Below, piece after piece: positions 1 through 13,927 of a stretch of 62,000 nt of DNA. The position numbers and the translations under genes are program-made. Each line of letters opens with the position of its first letter. The first letter of the stretch is position 1. The notes beneath the pieces are model-generated. The model did no database searches, was not told the DNA's origin, and saw only the letters and a program-made list of their open reading frames with translations. The DNA is from Chrysomallon squamiferum. Its lineage: Eukaryota; Mollusca; Gastropoda; Neomphalida; Peltospiridae. The stretch lies in the NCBI GenBank assembly GCA_012295275.1, contig CM022671.1:30121250-30183249 (forward strand), read 5' to 3'.

Positions 1-877
1 CAAACAAATAAAAATAGCTAATGTAGAGTAATGATAAATAATATAATAAATAAATTAATTAATTAATAATAGAGTAATAATAATTAATAAAAAAAATTAA
101 ATTAACAAACAAAAGAAGAAGAACAACAACAATAACAATAATATATATATATAAAAAAAAGAATATTAGACTAAAACGAAAACAAATCATCCCTGCTTCC
201 ATAGGAATATTTCTGCTTTCCTGTTTATGGAAGGGTGCATCTAAAATATGACTTTCTGCTAACAGTAACCCACGGAGTCACAGCAGATAGCTTCCATTAG
301 GTCATGTTTGACACTCAATAATCATTACAACAAAATTTGCTTAAATATCGTCAAACAAATTATATATACATATATGTATGTATGTATGTACGCATCGTAC
401 TGTTCAAATTCATTTTTGGCAGCCATATTGGTTTTAGCATCAGTTTCACGTTATTTACGACAGTGGCGCCCCCTGGTGTTTAATAATGTGAGCATTGTTA
501 TCGAACTGGTCCTTTAGCTGTCTACATTTTACATACGGGACATTTTCCTGGCGGGATACTCGCAGCATGCCTCAGCCGTTTACTTGAAATCTGTCTCGCA
601 GAACAAACACATGCATCTCTCTGTCAGCTGTCAGTGGTCGCCTAGTTTATATTCAGGTCCGGACCAACAAGACATCGTTTGAGAGAGGGGGAGAGGGGAT
701 AGGGGCCAGTTATTGGATACGTTATGTTTCTTTGTTAGTTTATATACTCTGAGTGAGTATGGATGGTATAAGTAAGGTTTGAATTTGAAAGAAAGATATT
801 TAGCATTCGTAGTTTAAAAATTAAAAAAAAAAAAAAAAAAAAATTCCTGGCCGACTTCATGATCGTCATTCTCAATA

Positions 878-949
<72 letters not shown>

Positions 950-1282
950 TTCTTAAGTAAAATTTAAAGTATATCTTAACAGTAAAAGGTTTCGTTATAT
1001 TATTATGTGTTTTTTTTGCTGTTCTTCTTTTTGGTTTTTCCCCCCCAGTGACGCCATAAATAAGAGCAAAAAATATGATACAAAAAAAATGACATAAGCT
1101 AAGGCAACACATCTAGAGCCTCCCTGAAAATGTACAAATAATTGTACCCGGTGTAAACCGAGTTTTGATTCAGATGTGTGTGGTATACACTAGTGATAGA
1201 GGATTTATCACTTGACACGACAATTATTTATCATTTAAGTAAAACAGGTAATCCGATCAACTTCAATATATATATGCATATA

Positions 1283-1284
<2 letters not shown>

Positions 1285-1358
<74 letters not shown>

Positions 1359-1533
1359 TGTGTGTTTGTGTGTGTGTACAAAAGATTATGAGGTAAAAAT
1401 TAATATTGGCAAATTCTCAGTTTTAAGTCAAATTTAAAAGACAAGTTTTAAAAATTATATGAAATATTGCGTGTTCTTCATTTATTTTATTTCATTTTAT
1501 TTCATTTTTTCCTTTTATTTTCTTTTTCTTTAG

Positions 1534-1545
<12 letters not shown>
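1285..1545. repeat. Interspersed repeat copy A with (TG)n head
   Basis: (TG)n (1285-1377), then AAAAGATTATGAGGTAAAAA, then TATTGGCAAATTCTCAGTTT and an AAGTCAAATTTAAA-type segment, then T-rich DNA with CCTTTTATTTTCTTTTTCTT. The same order of segments recurs at 13880-14075, indicating a dispersed element of unknown class. Confidence 0.7.
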
Positions 1546-1571
<26 letters not shown>

Positions 1572-2918
1572 GAAGAAAAAAGAAACAGAAAATATGAATT
1601 TAAAAAAAAAAAGAAAAAAAAAAAAAAAGACCAGTGAATACTTAATCATTTATGAATTATTCGAGACACATAAAATTTAATACTTTCTTACCGTACTTTT
1701 AATAATTAATACTTTTATTATAACAAACCGGCCATACTTACAGAGCGACAAGCAGGTACAAGAAAGGACAAAAACGGAGGTAAACTCATTCCATTTCTAA
1801 AGTCGAGAGACGTGTATCTGTTTCCTCGTTGAAACGGCTGAAGATTACGACGGACGTAAATTACCACCTACTTACTTACATTAAACTTAATGTGTTGGCG
1901 TCAACCGGTAAATTAACCTATTCACTAATTGATAAATGGGATCACTTAATACCATTTGTTGTACAAGGCTTCAGTTATCTCGTAGTTCTTAAAGAAAAGG
2001 ACAAAAAAAAAAAAAAAAAAAGAAGAAGAAAAAGAAAAAAGTTTAATGGACAGTTAGATACAATTATGTATTGTAAAATGATTTATAAAAATAATGGCTA
2101 ATGCCTGAATAAAATAAAAGAATACCCGCTTATTATCAATACGCTACATGGTGTAACATTCTGAAATACTACAGAGCCGCTGAACATGTAGAAGTTACGG
2201 TTTTATGTCTTAAAACTGTCTGAAATGTTAAACATTGGGATAATATATAAATATGACAGCCGGATACAGATATCAGACAATTTATCCAGTTTCCAAAAAG
2301 CATCTTTAGAAGTCTGTTAATTTGTATCTGTTTTATTTTAATTATTTTATTATTAATGATGACTGAATGTCATATACACAAACTGACAGACAGCTAGACA
2401 GACAGACAGTCAGACAGACAGAAAGAGCATTAGGTGGTTTAAATGATATAATGATTATTGTCATCCCAAAATATCAACAGGTGAATCTGTATGTGGTGTG
2501 TACTTATATATTTGCTCTTCTTCTTCTTCTTTTTTCTTCTGCCCAATGACGCCATAAATAAGAGCATGCATATATATACAAAATTAAAAAAATATAATAA
2601 AAATAACTATCATATTTCTTACGTGAAATGTTTTCCAACTTAATGGCTTTTGCCGAGCATAAACACTGTAATTATGTAGCTAATGTAGCGTACGTTATAG
2701 TTCGTATTAAACAATAAACTAGCAACGAGCAGCTCAATCCATTACTTAGCTACTCAGTGACGTCATCAACAGATATTAATACTCATGCAGTAATGGCTTT
2801 TCCATATGTCGTCAGAAAGTGTGCAGTTCCGATCCTATGCCGTTATTACGTATTTCCATTTTAAATCTATCCTTTCGACAGGCATAAAATTCGTTTAAAA
2901 CCATTAGAAGCAATATAC

Positions 2919-2983
<65 letters not shown>

Positions 2984-3300
2984 GTTATTTTTTATAAATA
3001 ATCTTCATTATTTATCCAGTTTAAAATCGTTCAGCTTACGTTTTGTGTGTTTTTGGGTGGGTTGTGTGTGCGTGTGTGCGTGTGTGTGTGTGTGCGTGTG
3101 TGTGTGTGAATATTGTTATTTTTTATAAATAATCTTCATTATTTATCCAGTTTAAAATCGTTCAGCTTACGTTTTGTGTGTTTTTGGTGGGTTGTGTGTG
3201 TGTGTGTGTGTAGATATTTTTTTTTTTTAATAAATAATTTCATTATTTATCCAGTTTAAGTTCGTTCTGCTTACGTTTTGTGTGTGTATGTGTAGTTATT
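2919..3300. repeat. Three tandem copies of a TG-linked unit
   Basis: Each copy joins a (TG)n tract to a segment containing TTTTTTATAAATAATCTTCA, TTTATCCAGTTTAA and GTTCAGCTTACGTTTTGTGTG. Copies lie near 2980-3055, 3110-3190 and 3205-3290; the third is the most diverged. This suggests a unit with a TG microsatellite duplicated in tandem. Confidence 0.8.
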
Positions 3301-5006
3301 TATTTTTTATTACTATTGTTTTGTGAAATGTTTTTCTTTTTAAATCGAGATTAAGCTATCTAGACGTATTTTGGTGCCTTTGTTTTGAATGTTTTATTTC
3401 TGTTTCTTTCCATGAAGGGGTGTTTATTCAGTTTGTGTTGTTTTGTTTATGTTTGTTTTCTCATCCATTTTCTATTTTTTATTATTATTTTTTTTTTTTC
3501 ACTTTTGTTTATTTTTGTTCTTTTTTTAAAGAAATAAAAGACAAATCTGTCTGTCTCTCTGTCTGCCTACCTACATACGTACCTAAAAACCTACATACAT
3601 ACGTACAGACATCTTAATTACACTTCCCAAACATACTCTTTACTTCTACTTAATCATAAATTTCGTAACGGAGTAAACTAATAAATCAGTAAAAATGATG
3701 GAAAAGTGACAGTGAGTTTACAATTTTTACATTACTCACCATCTGCTTTCTGACTGACATTTTCGTCTGGTACATTTGTCAAGAACAATGGATCAATTGC
3801 CGAGAAGATTCTGCAAGTAAAAGAATTTATTACTTCTTTTTTCCTTAGACAGCAGACAAATGATACATTCTGTAGACGTGAACGGAAAGTAAATATCGAT
3901 CTTTCAAGCTATATCTTTATGATGCCATTAAGAAAAGGGAAAGTTAGATATAAAAAAAAGAAGAAAAATCATAATCGAGAATATTAGTTCTAGTATTCGT
4001 TAAATATATTCTTCTTGAATATAGTTGTCTGTGAGGATGATAGGGTATTTTTGGATGTGATTATGAACTGGCTGAAGTTTTTGAATTCTGGTTTTCTTTA
4101 ACGAATACACACACAAACGTACGTAGATACATACGTATATAATACGTACAAATATATCTACCTGCTTACTTACCTGCGTACGTAAATACATGCATACATA
4201 GACACCTGCACACATGCACACATATAAACATACGCACACATACACACATACAATACATACGTACATATATACATATACACACACACATACTTTCATACAT
4301 ACACATAAACAGATACCAACACACATATACACATTATTTCACCAAAAATTAAACCGCCACTGCTTGTTAAGCATCATATTTCATCATTCCTGCCAGCCAT
4401 TGTTATGGCAGTAGCTGACGCCTTTTTTAAAATATGTAATATCATGTTTGGTAAACACAGACTTGCTTTCAAAGATATTATAGCCAACATGTCACTACAC
4501 CATGGCTACAAATCTCAGAACTGATATTTGTTATTTTTACCAGATTTTAAGCTGTTTTGTTGTCCTTTGTTTTCTTCAATTTTTGTCTCGTGTGTTGTTG
4601 TTTTTTTTTTTTGTTGTTGTTTTTTTGTTGATTTATTATACTGGATGGCAGAAGATTTAAATAATGTGACATATGTAATATTATATCTATCATCACCGAA
4701 AAACTAAAACTACAACAACGTTTTCATTCAGTTTACTGTTGACTTGAAAATGGTCACTGCTATTTATCTAGAACAGTTATAGGCAAACTGCGGCCCGCTC
4801 GGCTTTCTGAGTGGCCCGCCTAATTTCACAAGGAAAATAACATTAATTCAAATTTTATAAAATGAGTCTATATGAAAAATTTCTTAAAATAAACATACGT
4901 CGATATATACAAATAAAACAAACATAAATGCATGCATCCAGGTTTACTATCAGCTGAAAAATTAAGATAAAATAAAATAAATAAATAAATAAATAAACGA
5001 ATAATG

Positions 5007-5054
<48 letters not shown>

Positions 5055-7865
5055 TGTATAAATAATTAAATAAATAAATAAATAAATAATATATACCTAT
5101 ATACATAATATTGTACAAATACACACAAGTACAAACTGTATTTGAGAATGCGTGCGTGTGTGTACGGCCACACGAATAAAGCTCATTATTAGTATTACAT
5201 TCAGATCTGGACGAAGATCATAACGATATTGATGCGGCACGGAAACTCGTCAAAGTGGAACATTACCGCCTTCACTCCGACGAATACAAAATTCAACTTA
5301 TCTTTAAGATATTCTAAAAGCATAAACCTTAGCTTTCAACGTCGGTAAATACTGCTTGTCACAATAAAGTGTTTTGATTTACTACTCTATAATTAGAAAT
5401 TCTTTGTCCAAATTGTTCGTATTTTTCTTTTTTTCCTTCCCCGAAAATACGGAAGATAGCATCAAGATTAGATTATTACCAGTCCAAGGGCAAGTAATTG
5501 TGTTTTGGCAAGAAAGTGAAACGGAACATGAAATTGTACCATAACTTTGACCGTAAGCTGATAAGAGTGGATTATTTTGACTACAGCATTTTTTCAAAAA
5601 GTATTTGAAACACATCCTGCCTATTTACCGCTTCAGCATGGCGTATTGTGTATCTGTCTTTACGCTCAAATGCTAAATACTGATTTAGTCGTTGGTGTTT
5701 TACAAGAAGTATCTAATTTTTAACTAATAATTTGCTGAATGCCAAATGAATGGATGTGTTTACGTGGATAACTAAGTGACTGACTAGATATCTGAATACA
5801 AAAAGTTATTAATGAATTTTTTTTTAAAAGAATGATAATATATTGGCATTATTTAAATAATATTTTTAGTAAAATCATTAGTTTTGTTATTATTTGCTAT
5901 TATTTATTTATTTATTTAATATTTTTTTTAAGATGCCTTGGTAGAAGGACACTGTATTAATTTAATCTGAAGATTTCTTGTAACGCTTAAAGACTTCAGT
6001 ATAAACGGGTAAATACTTTACAAATATTACTGAACACACGTCTCTCTAAGCTTTTAGAACTCACAGAAACAGGTCGTGCCTAAATAACTCACTGATCTCA
6101 AAGATTAACATCAAAAGTGAGCAGTTAGGTTTCGGCGAAATTGCAAGTTCTTCAGTTAAATAAAATTTGCTTTGTGATAAAAATATAAAATAAATAAATA
6201 AATAAATAAATAAAATAATAATAATAATAATAATAATAAAATATTGATAAATAAATACATAACTAAATACGAAACTATACAACACACAGTCAGTTTCAAA
6301 CCATCACGTGACTTGATACGAAACTAAACTTTCATGAAGTTTATACATGTATTAACTAAAATATGGTTTTGTGGAGAAGAGAATGATCAGTTTTTACAGA
6401 ATCAGTTTTTACAGAGACATTTTTGTATTTTTCATAAAATGGATGACATATGCCACGTGAAAGCATAACTCTTGTACTATCACTATCAGAAAAATTGTAC
6501 AAACACCACATACACAGATCGAACAAGAATAATTTTACATGCATTCCTAAAAAGCAATAAAGCTGAGGTTTCCTCTACAGTAAGACTAAGAATCTTTGTG
6601 AGCTAGAGTCACATAAATATGGTAAAAGCATACCAAATCTTTCATTTTTTATTTTAAGTTTTTCATAAATGTAGGGTTAGCGACTTCGAGGTTTGAGAAT
6701 GTTATTACAATAGTAATGATGATAATGATGATTATGATGATGATAATAATAATGATAAAAAATATTATTATTATTATAATTATCATCATCACTACAACTT
6801 CTATTAATACTATTATAGTAGTAGTAGTGAAAAAAAAAAAAAAAAAAATATGATGAATAAAAAAAATCAAGGCAACACCTGGAATTCCTCATTTTTACTA
6901 CATTGTCATATCACCTGCTTTCCATGCCCATCTGCCAGGCCTCCTTCTGTGAAACCAGGGACTATTTGTTCATCGCGGATGTAGACAGCGACAGGGGGCC
7001 TCGGAGCGAGGGTCGGTCGCTTCCAGTCGGTTTAACCGTACGCCACTAAAAACCCGAAGTTCAGCCCTTCCACAAAGCTTCACGTACAAGCAAAACGGTT
7101 TAGGGATCCACATGTGGGCGCTTAACTTCAGATTTGTTCGGTGAATTTGAAAAAATTGATTCGGTTCCTTTCTTTGTTCCGTGACGGGTTCCAGAACCTT
7201 CACGTTTACCTCGCGTTTATAACTGTATATATATAAAAAAAATAAAAATAAAAATGCTGTCGTGTTGGGACGTGTTTTCGACGGTTTACGCTCGGTGACT
7301 TTCTCCTGAAAGCAAATACATATTTTTCTTCGTTAATTGTCGCATTCTTGAAGTGAACCCGCGGTGCTGCAAGTAGATATCTCATTCTAGACATACTTTC
7401 AACTGATTGTTTCATTTTTTTTTTTTATTTTTTTTTTGTTTTTTTTTTTTGTTAAAGTTGACCTGTCAACATACAGATAGACGGAGTTAGGTTTTATTTA
7501 TTTCCAAGTGACTGCTTCATTTTTATTTCTTCTTCTTCTTGTCTGTTACTGTTCTTTCCTTTATTAATTTTTTTTTTCTCTGTCAAATGTTAGTTGTATT
7601 ATTATTATTATTTTTTTTAGTTTTTCTTTTTAATACTCTATTTTGTAATATTTATTTTTGTTGTTGTTGTTATTATTAATATTATAACTGGATACTAAAC
7701 TTATCAACTAATAAAGTAACCAATGACGATAATAAAACCAAGATATGAAAATAACGGATAGCTCCTCTTTGTGTCAGGTACATGTGTTATAATAACTTAC
7801 ATATCAATATATTTAAATCAAAATTTTTCAAGCTGAATTTTTTTTTTTTTTTTTTTCTTTTCTCT

Positions 7866-8548
7866 TTTGTTTTATTTATTTATTTATTATTATTTTTGTT
7901 TGTTTCAAGTAAATCTTAGCAGTTTTATTTATTTATTTATTTATTATTATTTTTTGTTTGTTTCAAGTAAATCTTAGCAGTTTTATTTATTTATTTTTTT
8001 ATTATTATTTTTTGTTTGTTTCAAGTAAATCTTAGCAGTTTGATTTTTTAATTTATTTATTATTATTTTTTGTTTGTTTCAAGTAAATCTTAGCAGTTTT
8101 ATTTTTTTTTTTATTTATTATTTTTGTTTGTTTCAAGTAAATCTTAGCAGTTTTATTTATTTTTTATTTATTATTATTTTTGTTTGTTTCAATTTAGTTT
8201 TATTTATTTATTTTTTTTATTATTATTTTTGTTTGTTTCAAGTAAATCTTAGCAGTTTGATTTTTTATTTATTTATTTATTATTTTTTGTTTGTTTCAAG
8301 TAAATCTTAGCAGTTTTATTTTTTTTTTTATTTATTATTATTTTTTGTTTGTTTCAAGTAAATCTTAGCAGTTTTATTTATTTTTTTTATTTATTATTAT
8401 TTTTTGTTTGTTTCAAGTAAATCTTAGCAGTTTGATTTATTTATTTATTTATTATTTTTTGTTTGTTTCAAGTAAATCTTAGCAGTTTGATTTATTTATT
8501 TATTATTATTTTTTGTTTGTTTCAAGTAAATCTTAGCAGTTTTATTTT
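7866..8548. repeat. Minisatellite, about 52-60 bp unit, about 12 copies
   Basis: Repeated unit with invariant core GTTTGTTTCAAGTAAATCTT followed by AGCAGTTT and a variable TTTA/TTAT spacer. About twelve copies are seen. One near 8185-8205 lacks the AGTAAATCTTAGC part. Length differences come mostly from the T/A-rich spacer. The open frame across it (8074-8310) only reflects the repeat. Confidence 0.9.
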
Positions 8549-9336
8549 TTTAACCTTAATCATGCTCAGTCAGCAGTAATCTTCTTCCTCGTGAAAGTCA
8601 CGTTTTTATTTACAAACATTTATCTACACGTGTTTAAATGTAACGATATGTTCTTGTTTGAATTATTTCTGATACTGGTTTTGTCAATAACATGGGTGTG
8701 TATGGTCTGTGGTAGACAAAAATAGGGAAATTAGTACAAATGTTTTAGCTGTTTGGGCCAGAGAAAAGCCATCTAGTTATCGTGTACATAATTTTTTTGA
8801 GTGCGTACGTACATACGTACATACATATTCCATACAAACAGATATATAGGGTCCGTGTGCAGTGTTTTATGGACATTTGGTCTGTAAAAATACTTCTGGG
8901 AATTCAAAAAAATATATTCATTCTTGAGATTGTTCATTTTTAACATGACCAGCATTATGGTATAATTAAACATCAGATACAAAACGTATTACTAGAACTT
9001 TAGAACCGTATCACACTTTTTATCAATAACGGCTGAGATCATGTTGAAAATTAAGAATATTTAAAAATCTTATCCTTTTTACAGAACAGTTCTATTATGC
9101 ATAGATCAGAACAATTCATTATTGCACAAGAATTTAGTAATGACCCTGTATAAACAAAATTTGTATATGTATATATGTGTATAATTTTCAGAATGTATGC
9201 ACACAGTAGTGTATATAATAAATGTTTTTAACGTATGTATGACTGTATGTGTTTGTTACTATAAATAACCTATTTGCATATATTAAAATGCAAAGTAACT
9301 AAATGTTACTAATTGTTTTTGTGGGGGTTTTTTCAG

Positions 9337-9819
9337 GCTGTAAAAGACAACATGGGTACAGACTGCAAGTGTCATGGCGTGTCCGGCTCGTGCACGACGA
9401 AAACGTGCTGGACAACACTGCCACCGTTCAGAACGATTGGAGACGCTCTGAAAAGACGTTACAAAAAGTCTAAACTCGTTGTGCCTTACTTGGGACGAAG
9501 GGCGAGAACTCCCATCTCACTCATCCTCAAACGATCGAAGCGACCTCACCGGAAGCCGAGGAGGAGCCATCTTGTGTTTCTGGAGAAGTCGCCCAACTAC
9601 TGTGATTACGACGAAAAGACGGGGTCGCTGGGCACGGCCGGACGAAAGTGTAACCGGACGTCCACGTCGACGGACGGGTGTGACTTGATGTGTTGTGGCC
9701 GTGGTTACAATACGCACCAGTACACGAGGACGTATCAGTGTAACTGCAAATTTCACTGGTGCTGCCACGTAAACTGTAACAGGTGCAGTGAGCGAACAGA
9801 AGAGTACACGTGCAAATGA
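9337..9819 (+). CDS. WNT7: WNT7-class Wnt ligand, terminal coding exon (gene partial, 5' exons left of window)
   Basis: Secreted lipid-modified signalling ligand for Frizzled receptors. The exon begins after a pyrimidine-rich acceptor ending TTTTTTCAG at 9336, in phase 0, and encodes 160 residues to TGA at 9817-9819. Visible hallmarks are [10 protein letters not shown] (residues 10-19, with the family's acylated serine at about residue 16), [29 protein letters not shown] and the C-terminal [10 protein letters not shown]...[11 protein letters not shown]. The CWTTLP and [12 protein letters not shown] segments and the CSERTE-YTCK tail fit WNT7 better than other Wnt classes; vertebrate WNT7 proteins end CSERTEMYTCK. 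A single large last exon starting just before [10 protein letters not shown] also matches vertebrate WNT7 genes. Between PYLGRR and HLVFLEK lies a very basic stretch ([13 protein letters not shown]). No other Wnt exon (for example one with the W-WGGCS motif) was found to the left, so those exons should lie outside the window. Confidence 0.95.
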   Translation, partial: AVKDNMGTDCKCHGVSGSCTTKTCWTTLPPFRTIGDALKRRYKKSKLVVPYLGRRARTPISLILKRSKRPHRKPRRSHLVFLEKSPNYCDYDEKTGSLGTAGRKCNRTSTSTDGCDLMCCGRGYNTHQYTRTYQCNCKFHWCCHVNCNRCSERTEEYTCK

Positions 9820-11266
9820 ATATTTCAACAGTAAGGGAAGGAATCGACAACAACAACAACAAAAAAGCAAAAGATTTTTTTTTTTGTTAATGTTAAAATT
9901 TTTCTTTTGATGGATGTTGCAGTTCAGTAACACATGTCTGTGAACAACAAGTATTGGCTGTTACGGAAATTTTGGGTAAAAAGATTTTGAACAAAATTTG
10001 TGGACCCTTTTTGTTTTGTACGCCATTTTTATACGCTTACGAAAGAATTTTGTATTTCGTATTTCCCATAGGCCTGTGCGCTTCCGCCCACCACAACATC
10101 GTGTGTTTGGTACTGGAGCATGGATAATGTGGCGCCTCTGAAGAAAAGAAGAGAAAAAACAGCGGACTGGTAGCAGTGAAAAATGATGTTCTGTCACAAA
10201 ACACAGAACAAAGACTAATTATAATTTGAAACTGATGAACAATATTCCTTATGACTTACTGTATATTTTTTAAACAAACATTTACTTGATGAAATATAAC
10301 TTAGGTGTTTTTTGTTCGACCCACTCCCCTTTTCTTGGAACATTCTATTTCTGGATAAATACGGTAATTGTAAAAAAAGAAATTAAAATAATTTTGTTTT
10401 GAAATCTGCGCTCGAATTTAGGGTATTTATAGTGAAGGAAATTTTGTTATTTTTCTGTGTTGAAAAGAAAACTCGCAAGACATGCATAATTAAACACATT
10501 TATCAGTTACAGGTGTTGTAGACTGGTGATAACAGACAAAGAAGAGACACAGATACCTGTCGATTACTATGAACATTGTATAATATGTATAGTTGTGTAT
10601 ATAATTCTATCTTCTTGCATACGTGACGACAAGTAGATATTTTTAGTTTTCTCGCAATCATGAAGTTAAGCAAATAATTAAAGGGTACCTCTTGTGATGT
10701 GAACATACAATTTCTACAAAGTGAGATATTACACTTATATTTTACCTTGTAGGCTAGAAAACGTCAATTTCAGTTATTTTTCTCTTATTAATATACTTTA
10801 TTAGTAATAAAGATTTTTCCTGCGGTGACAATTAAATTAATCATCTGGAGTTAATTAAAATTTACGTCATTTTTATGTTTTCATCACCTCAGGTACTCTA
10901 CGTTATTAAGGATATGCACGTGTTCTCTATTTTTAGCAGCCGTCCTTTAAAATTTAACATGATGATGTTTTTGCCTTAAATAACGCAAGGCAATATGGCT
11001 TGAATATTTGTATAGTTAATATCAACATATATTAGGTATACAGTACGAACGTAAACATGGCTACAGACGTACGTACATGCAAGCACACATGTATAACTAC
11101 TTACCTACCTACATATGTACTTAACTACATACATAATACATGAACATATTTACATCTGCATCTACATCCAGGCACATAAATTACATATTATATACACACA
11201 TACACATTATGCATACATACATACACACATATACACACATACATACGTACACACACGCACACATTT

Positions 11267-11297
<31 letters not shown>

Positions 11298-11607
11298 TCA
11301 CACACAGCCACGTACATACATATATGCATACATAAATACGTATAACGTATGATGTATCTGTTTTTGTCACATGTAATATATGTATAGTGCTATGATTCGA
11401 AAGTTATATTATCATAATATTATTTTGTGATGAACTCTATCAGTGACGCTTTGTCAGTCGACTTGCAGTTTAGAATATTTCCTTGTTAACTATTTTGAAA
11501 AACTGATAACGTAAGTGCTAATGAAAAGAAGTAACGAATATCTTTTCTTTGTCACCACGAAAGTCTGTGAAATGATAAATCTGGTGACTGTTAAAAAACC
11601 ATAAGTT

Positions 11608-11641
<34 letters not shown>

Positions 11642-11808
11642 TCATCATCATCATCATCATTTATTGTTATTATTATTATTATTATATATTTTATTATTAT
11701 TATTTATTATTATTATTATCATACTTTTATTATTACTACTACTGCTACTACTATTATTAGTAGTATTATCAGTACTACTATCATTAAAACTATTATTATT
11801 ATTATTAC

Positions 11809-11861
<53 letters not shown>

Positions 11862-12236
11862 GTCGACAATAAAATTGTAAATTTACTTCTACTGAGCTAT
11901 AACAGGTTATTGTTTTTCTATAAATGTTTAATGTTTTTATTACAGTCACACTTTTTGTTCTACACTGAAACATTCAAACTAATAAATAAGTTTGATTCGA
12001 ATATACATACAGTATACCTACCTATTTCTTTGTCCATTTGTGTTTGTCTGTCAGTATGTTTCTCTTCACGTTTGTATGCCTGTCTGTGTAATATATTTGT
12101 TAATGAATTTTTCGATGTTTATCATTCTGTCTGCCTATGAATTTGTATTCCTATCTTTCAGTCTGTTTGTCTCTGTGTCTGTCTATCTGTCTGTCTTTCA
12201 ATCAGTCCGTTAATATATCTATCTATCCATCCATCC

Positions 12237-12271
<35 letters not shown>

Positions 12272-12720
12272 CGTCTGCCTGCCTATCTTTTCTGTATCTT
12301 TGTTTATATACATTAATCAGTCTGTTTCTCTCTTAATTTGTCTGTGTGTCTGTCTATCAGTTTATATCTAAATAAAGATCCAAAATTAATTTCTTAAAGA
12401 AAAACAATAATTAATTTTCAGTAAAAATGTTGCTATTATTCCCGTTTTTTTTATTATTATTATTATTTATTTTTTTTTTTTTTTTTTTTTATTTTTTTTT
12501 TTTTCTGGAACGTCATCTTTTTGTGTGTAAACAACATAATTACAGCTGGAGAACTAGCAGTAACAACTGGTCCAGCAAAAGAGAAAATATTTTAGAGTCT
12601 GTAAATAGTAATACTGATAATTATTTGTATTAAGCTGTATATTTAAGTTACTTATTTATCTTAATGTGTCTTGTTTTCAGCAGATCCCTGTAAATTTCAT
12701 TTCTGTGATGTTAATAAAGC
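9820..12720 (+). other. Wnt7 3' UTR and downstream flank
   Basis: No coding exon seen. Candidate polyadenylation hexamers AATAAA occur near 10806 and 12713; the true 3' end cannot be chosen from sequence. The stretch holds an ACAT/CATA tract (about 11040-11345), a TAA/ATC/ATT complex (11612-11860), a TATC tetranucleotide tract (about 12205-12272) and a T-rich run (about 12468-12505). Confidence 0.5.
11612..11862. repeat. Compound trinucleotide repeat TAA / ATC / ATT
   Basis: (TAA)n, then (ATC)n, then long interrupted (ATT/ACT)n. The TAA-to-ATT switch makes the block partly self-complementary. Long frames through it (poly-Leu, poly-Asn, poly-Ile) are artefacts of the repeat. Confidence 0.85.
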
Positions 12721-13761
12721 CACACATTTACACTAAAACCTTTTTTTTCGTTATTTCTTTTAATTTCATTAAGATCATAGTTCTAGAAATTTCGTAGAGT
12801 TCTATTTATTTGTCGTACGTGTAAGCACGAATATAGACATACGTGCGTACATCCACGCATGTACACTCATACATACATGCAGACACAGAATGATAAACCT
12901 AAAAATATACGTAAATATTTTGTATCCCCTTCAGTGAATAATACTGATGCTATAGTGATAGTCGTCGTCGTTGTTTTTATATTACTGTTATCGTTGTTAT
13001 TGCTGTTTACTTCCATATTAATTTATTTATTATAAAACGAATAATAGCACTACCACTACAATATTAAATAAAAATTATAATAACAGTAATAGAAGAACTG
13101 ATTAAAATAAACAAATAAATAAATAAAAACAACAACAACAACAACAACAAGACTAATAATAATAATAAATAAATAATCATAACAATAAAATAAACAACAA
13201 CATTTTAAAAATTAATAATAATAATGACACAAAACATACGCATTCATTTTTACTTTTATTTTTTACCCACACAAGCGGCTTGGTTGGTAGTTTCTACCAA
13301 GGTTGAATTCGATTGTGTTCACTGAAGTAGAATGAGTAACACTAGTTCTGTTTATTATCATTTACTGCAATCGCCGAATATCGATCTCTAATCACTTTAA
13401 ACTGACGGACATGTGGCGTTTTATGCCACCAATTCAAAAATTATATTTTTCTATCGCAATAATATCATCTTATTACTCCAAGTTCATACTCAGTCCATAT
13501 CCTACTTCCATAAAAGAAAATAGTTCTAATAATGGGCACGTGCGGACTCAAAATCGGCGCTGGCTTTTTATTATTCGTCGGTCAACGAAAACTTCTTTGA
13601 TATCTTGGATGCAAGCTGCTGAAAGTAATTTGATTTATTTCACATGAATTGATAAATATTTGCGCAATTGAAAATAGATTGGAGTTAATGTTTTGGGGAA
13701 ATACTTTGCCGGATACTATTAGCTGTGCCCAAGCATTTAGCGAATCAATGGCTGCTCCAGC

Positions 13762-13795
<34 letters not shown>

Positions 13796-13877
13796 AACAA
13801 GTGTGATTTTTTTTGGAAATTCGAAGCTAATTCAAGGCTCGTTTCAAGATGTGTTTTTTTTTAAAGTACATGACGTA

Positions 13878-13879
<2 letters not shown>

Positions 13880-13927
<48 letters not shown>

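Larger units (their letters stand above)
1..9336. other. Repeat-rich non-coding left flank, presumably last intron of Wnt7
   Basis: No recognisable coding exon. It contains ATT repeats (about 880-947), (TG)n at 1285-1377 and 2921-2982, (AT)n near 1537-1566, CA/TA-rich DNA 4108-4335, TAA repeats 5007-5053, AAT/AAAT runs 6180-6240 and a minisatellite at 7866-8548. More complex patches occur at about 180-700, 2600-2880, 5160-5650 and 6890-7420. The 6890-7420 patch has short open frames without any recognised domain. Confidence 0.5.

Noticed and set aside
735-1112. 125-residue minus-strand frame with a poly-Ile run
   Set aside because: It is dominated by the ATT and poly-T repeats, with no domain.
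1-9336. Search for the other Wnt7 exons
   Set aside because: No segment encoding a W-WGGCS or QCQ-QF-type Wnt motif was seen on the + strand. The exons probably lie left of the window.
9517-9933. 138- and 111-residue minus-strand frames
   Set aside because: They are antisense shadows of the Wnt7 exon.
11657-12140. Poly-Leu, poly-Asn and poly-Ile frames
   Set aside because: Translation of ATT/TAA trinucleotide repeats.
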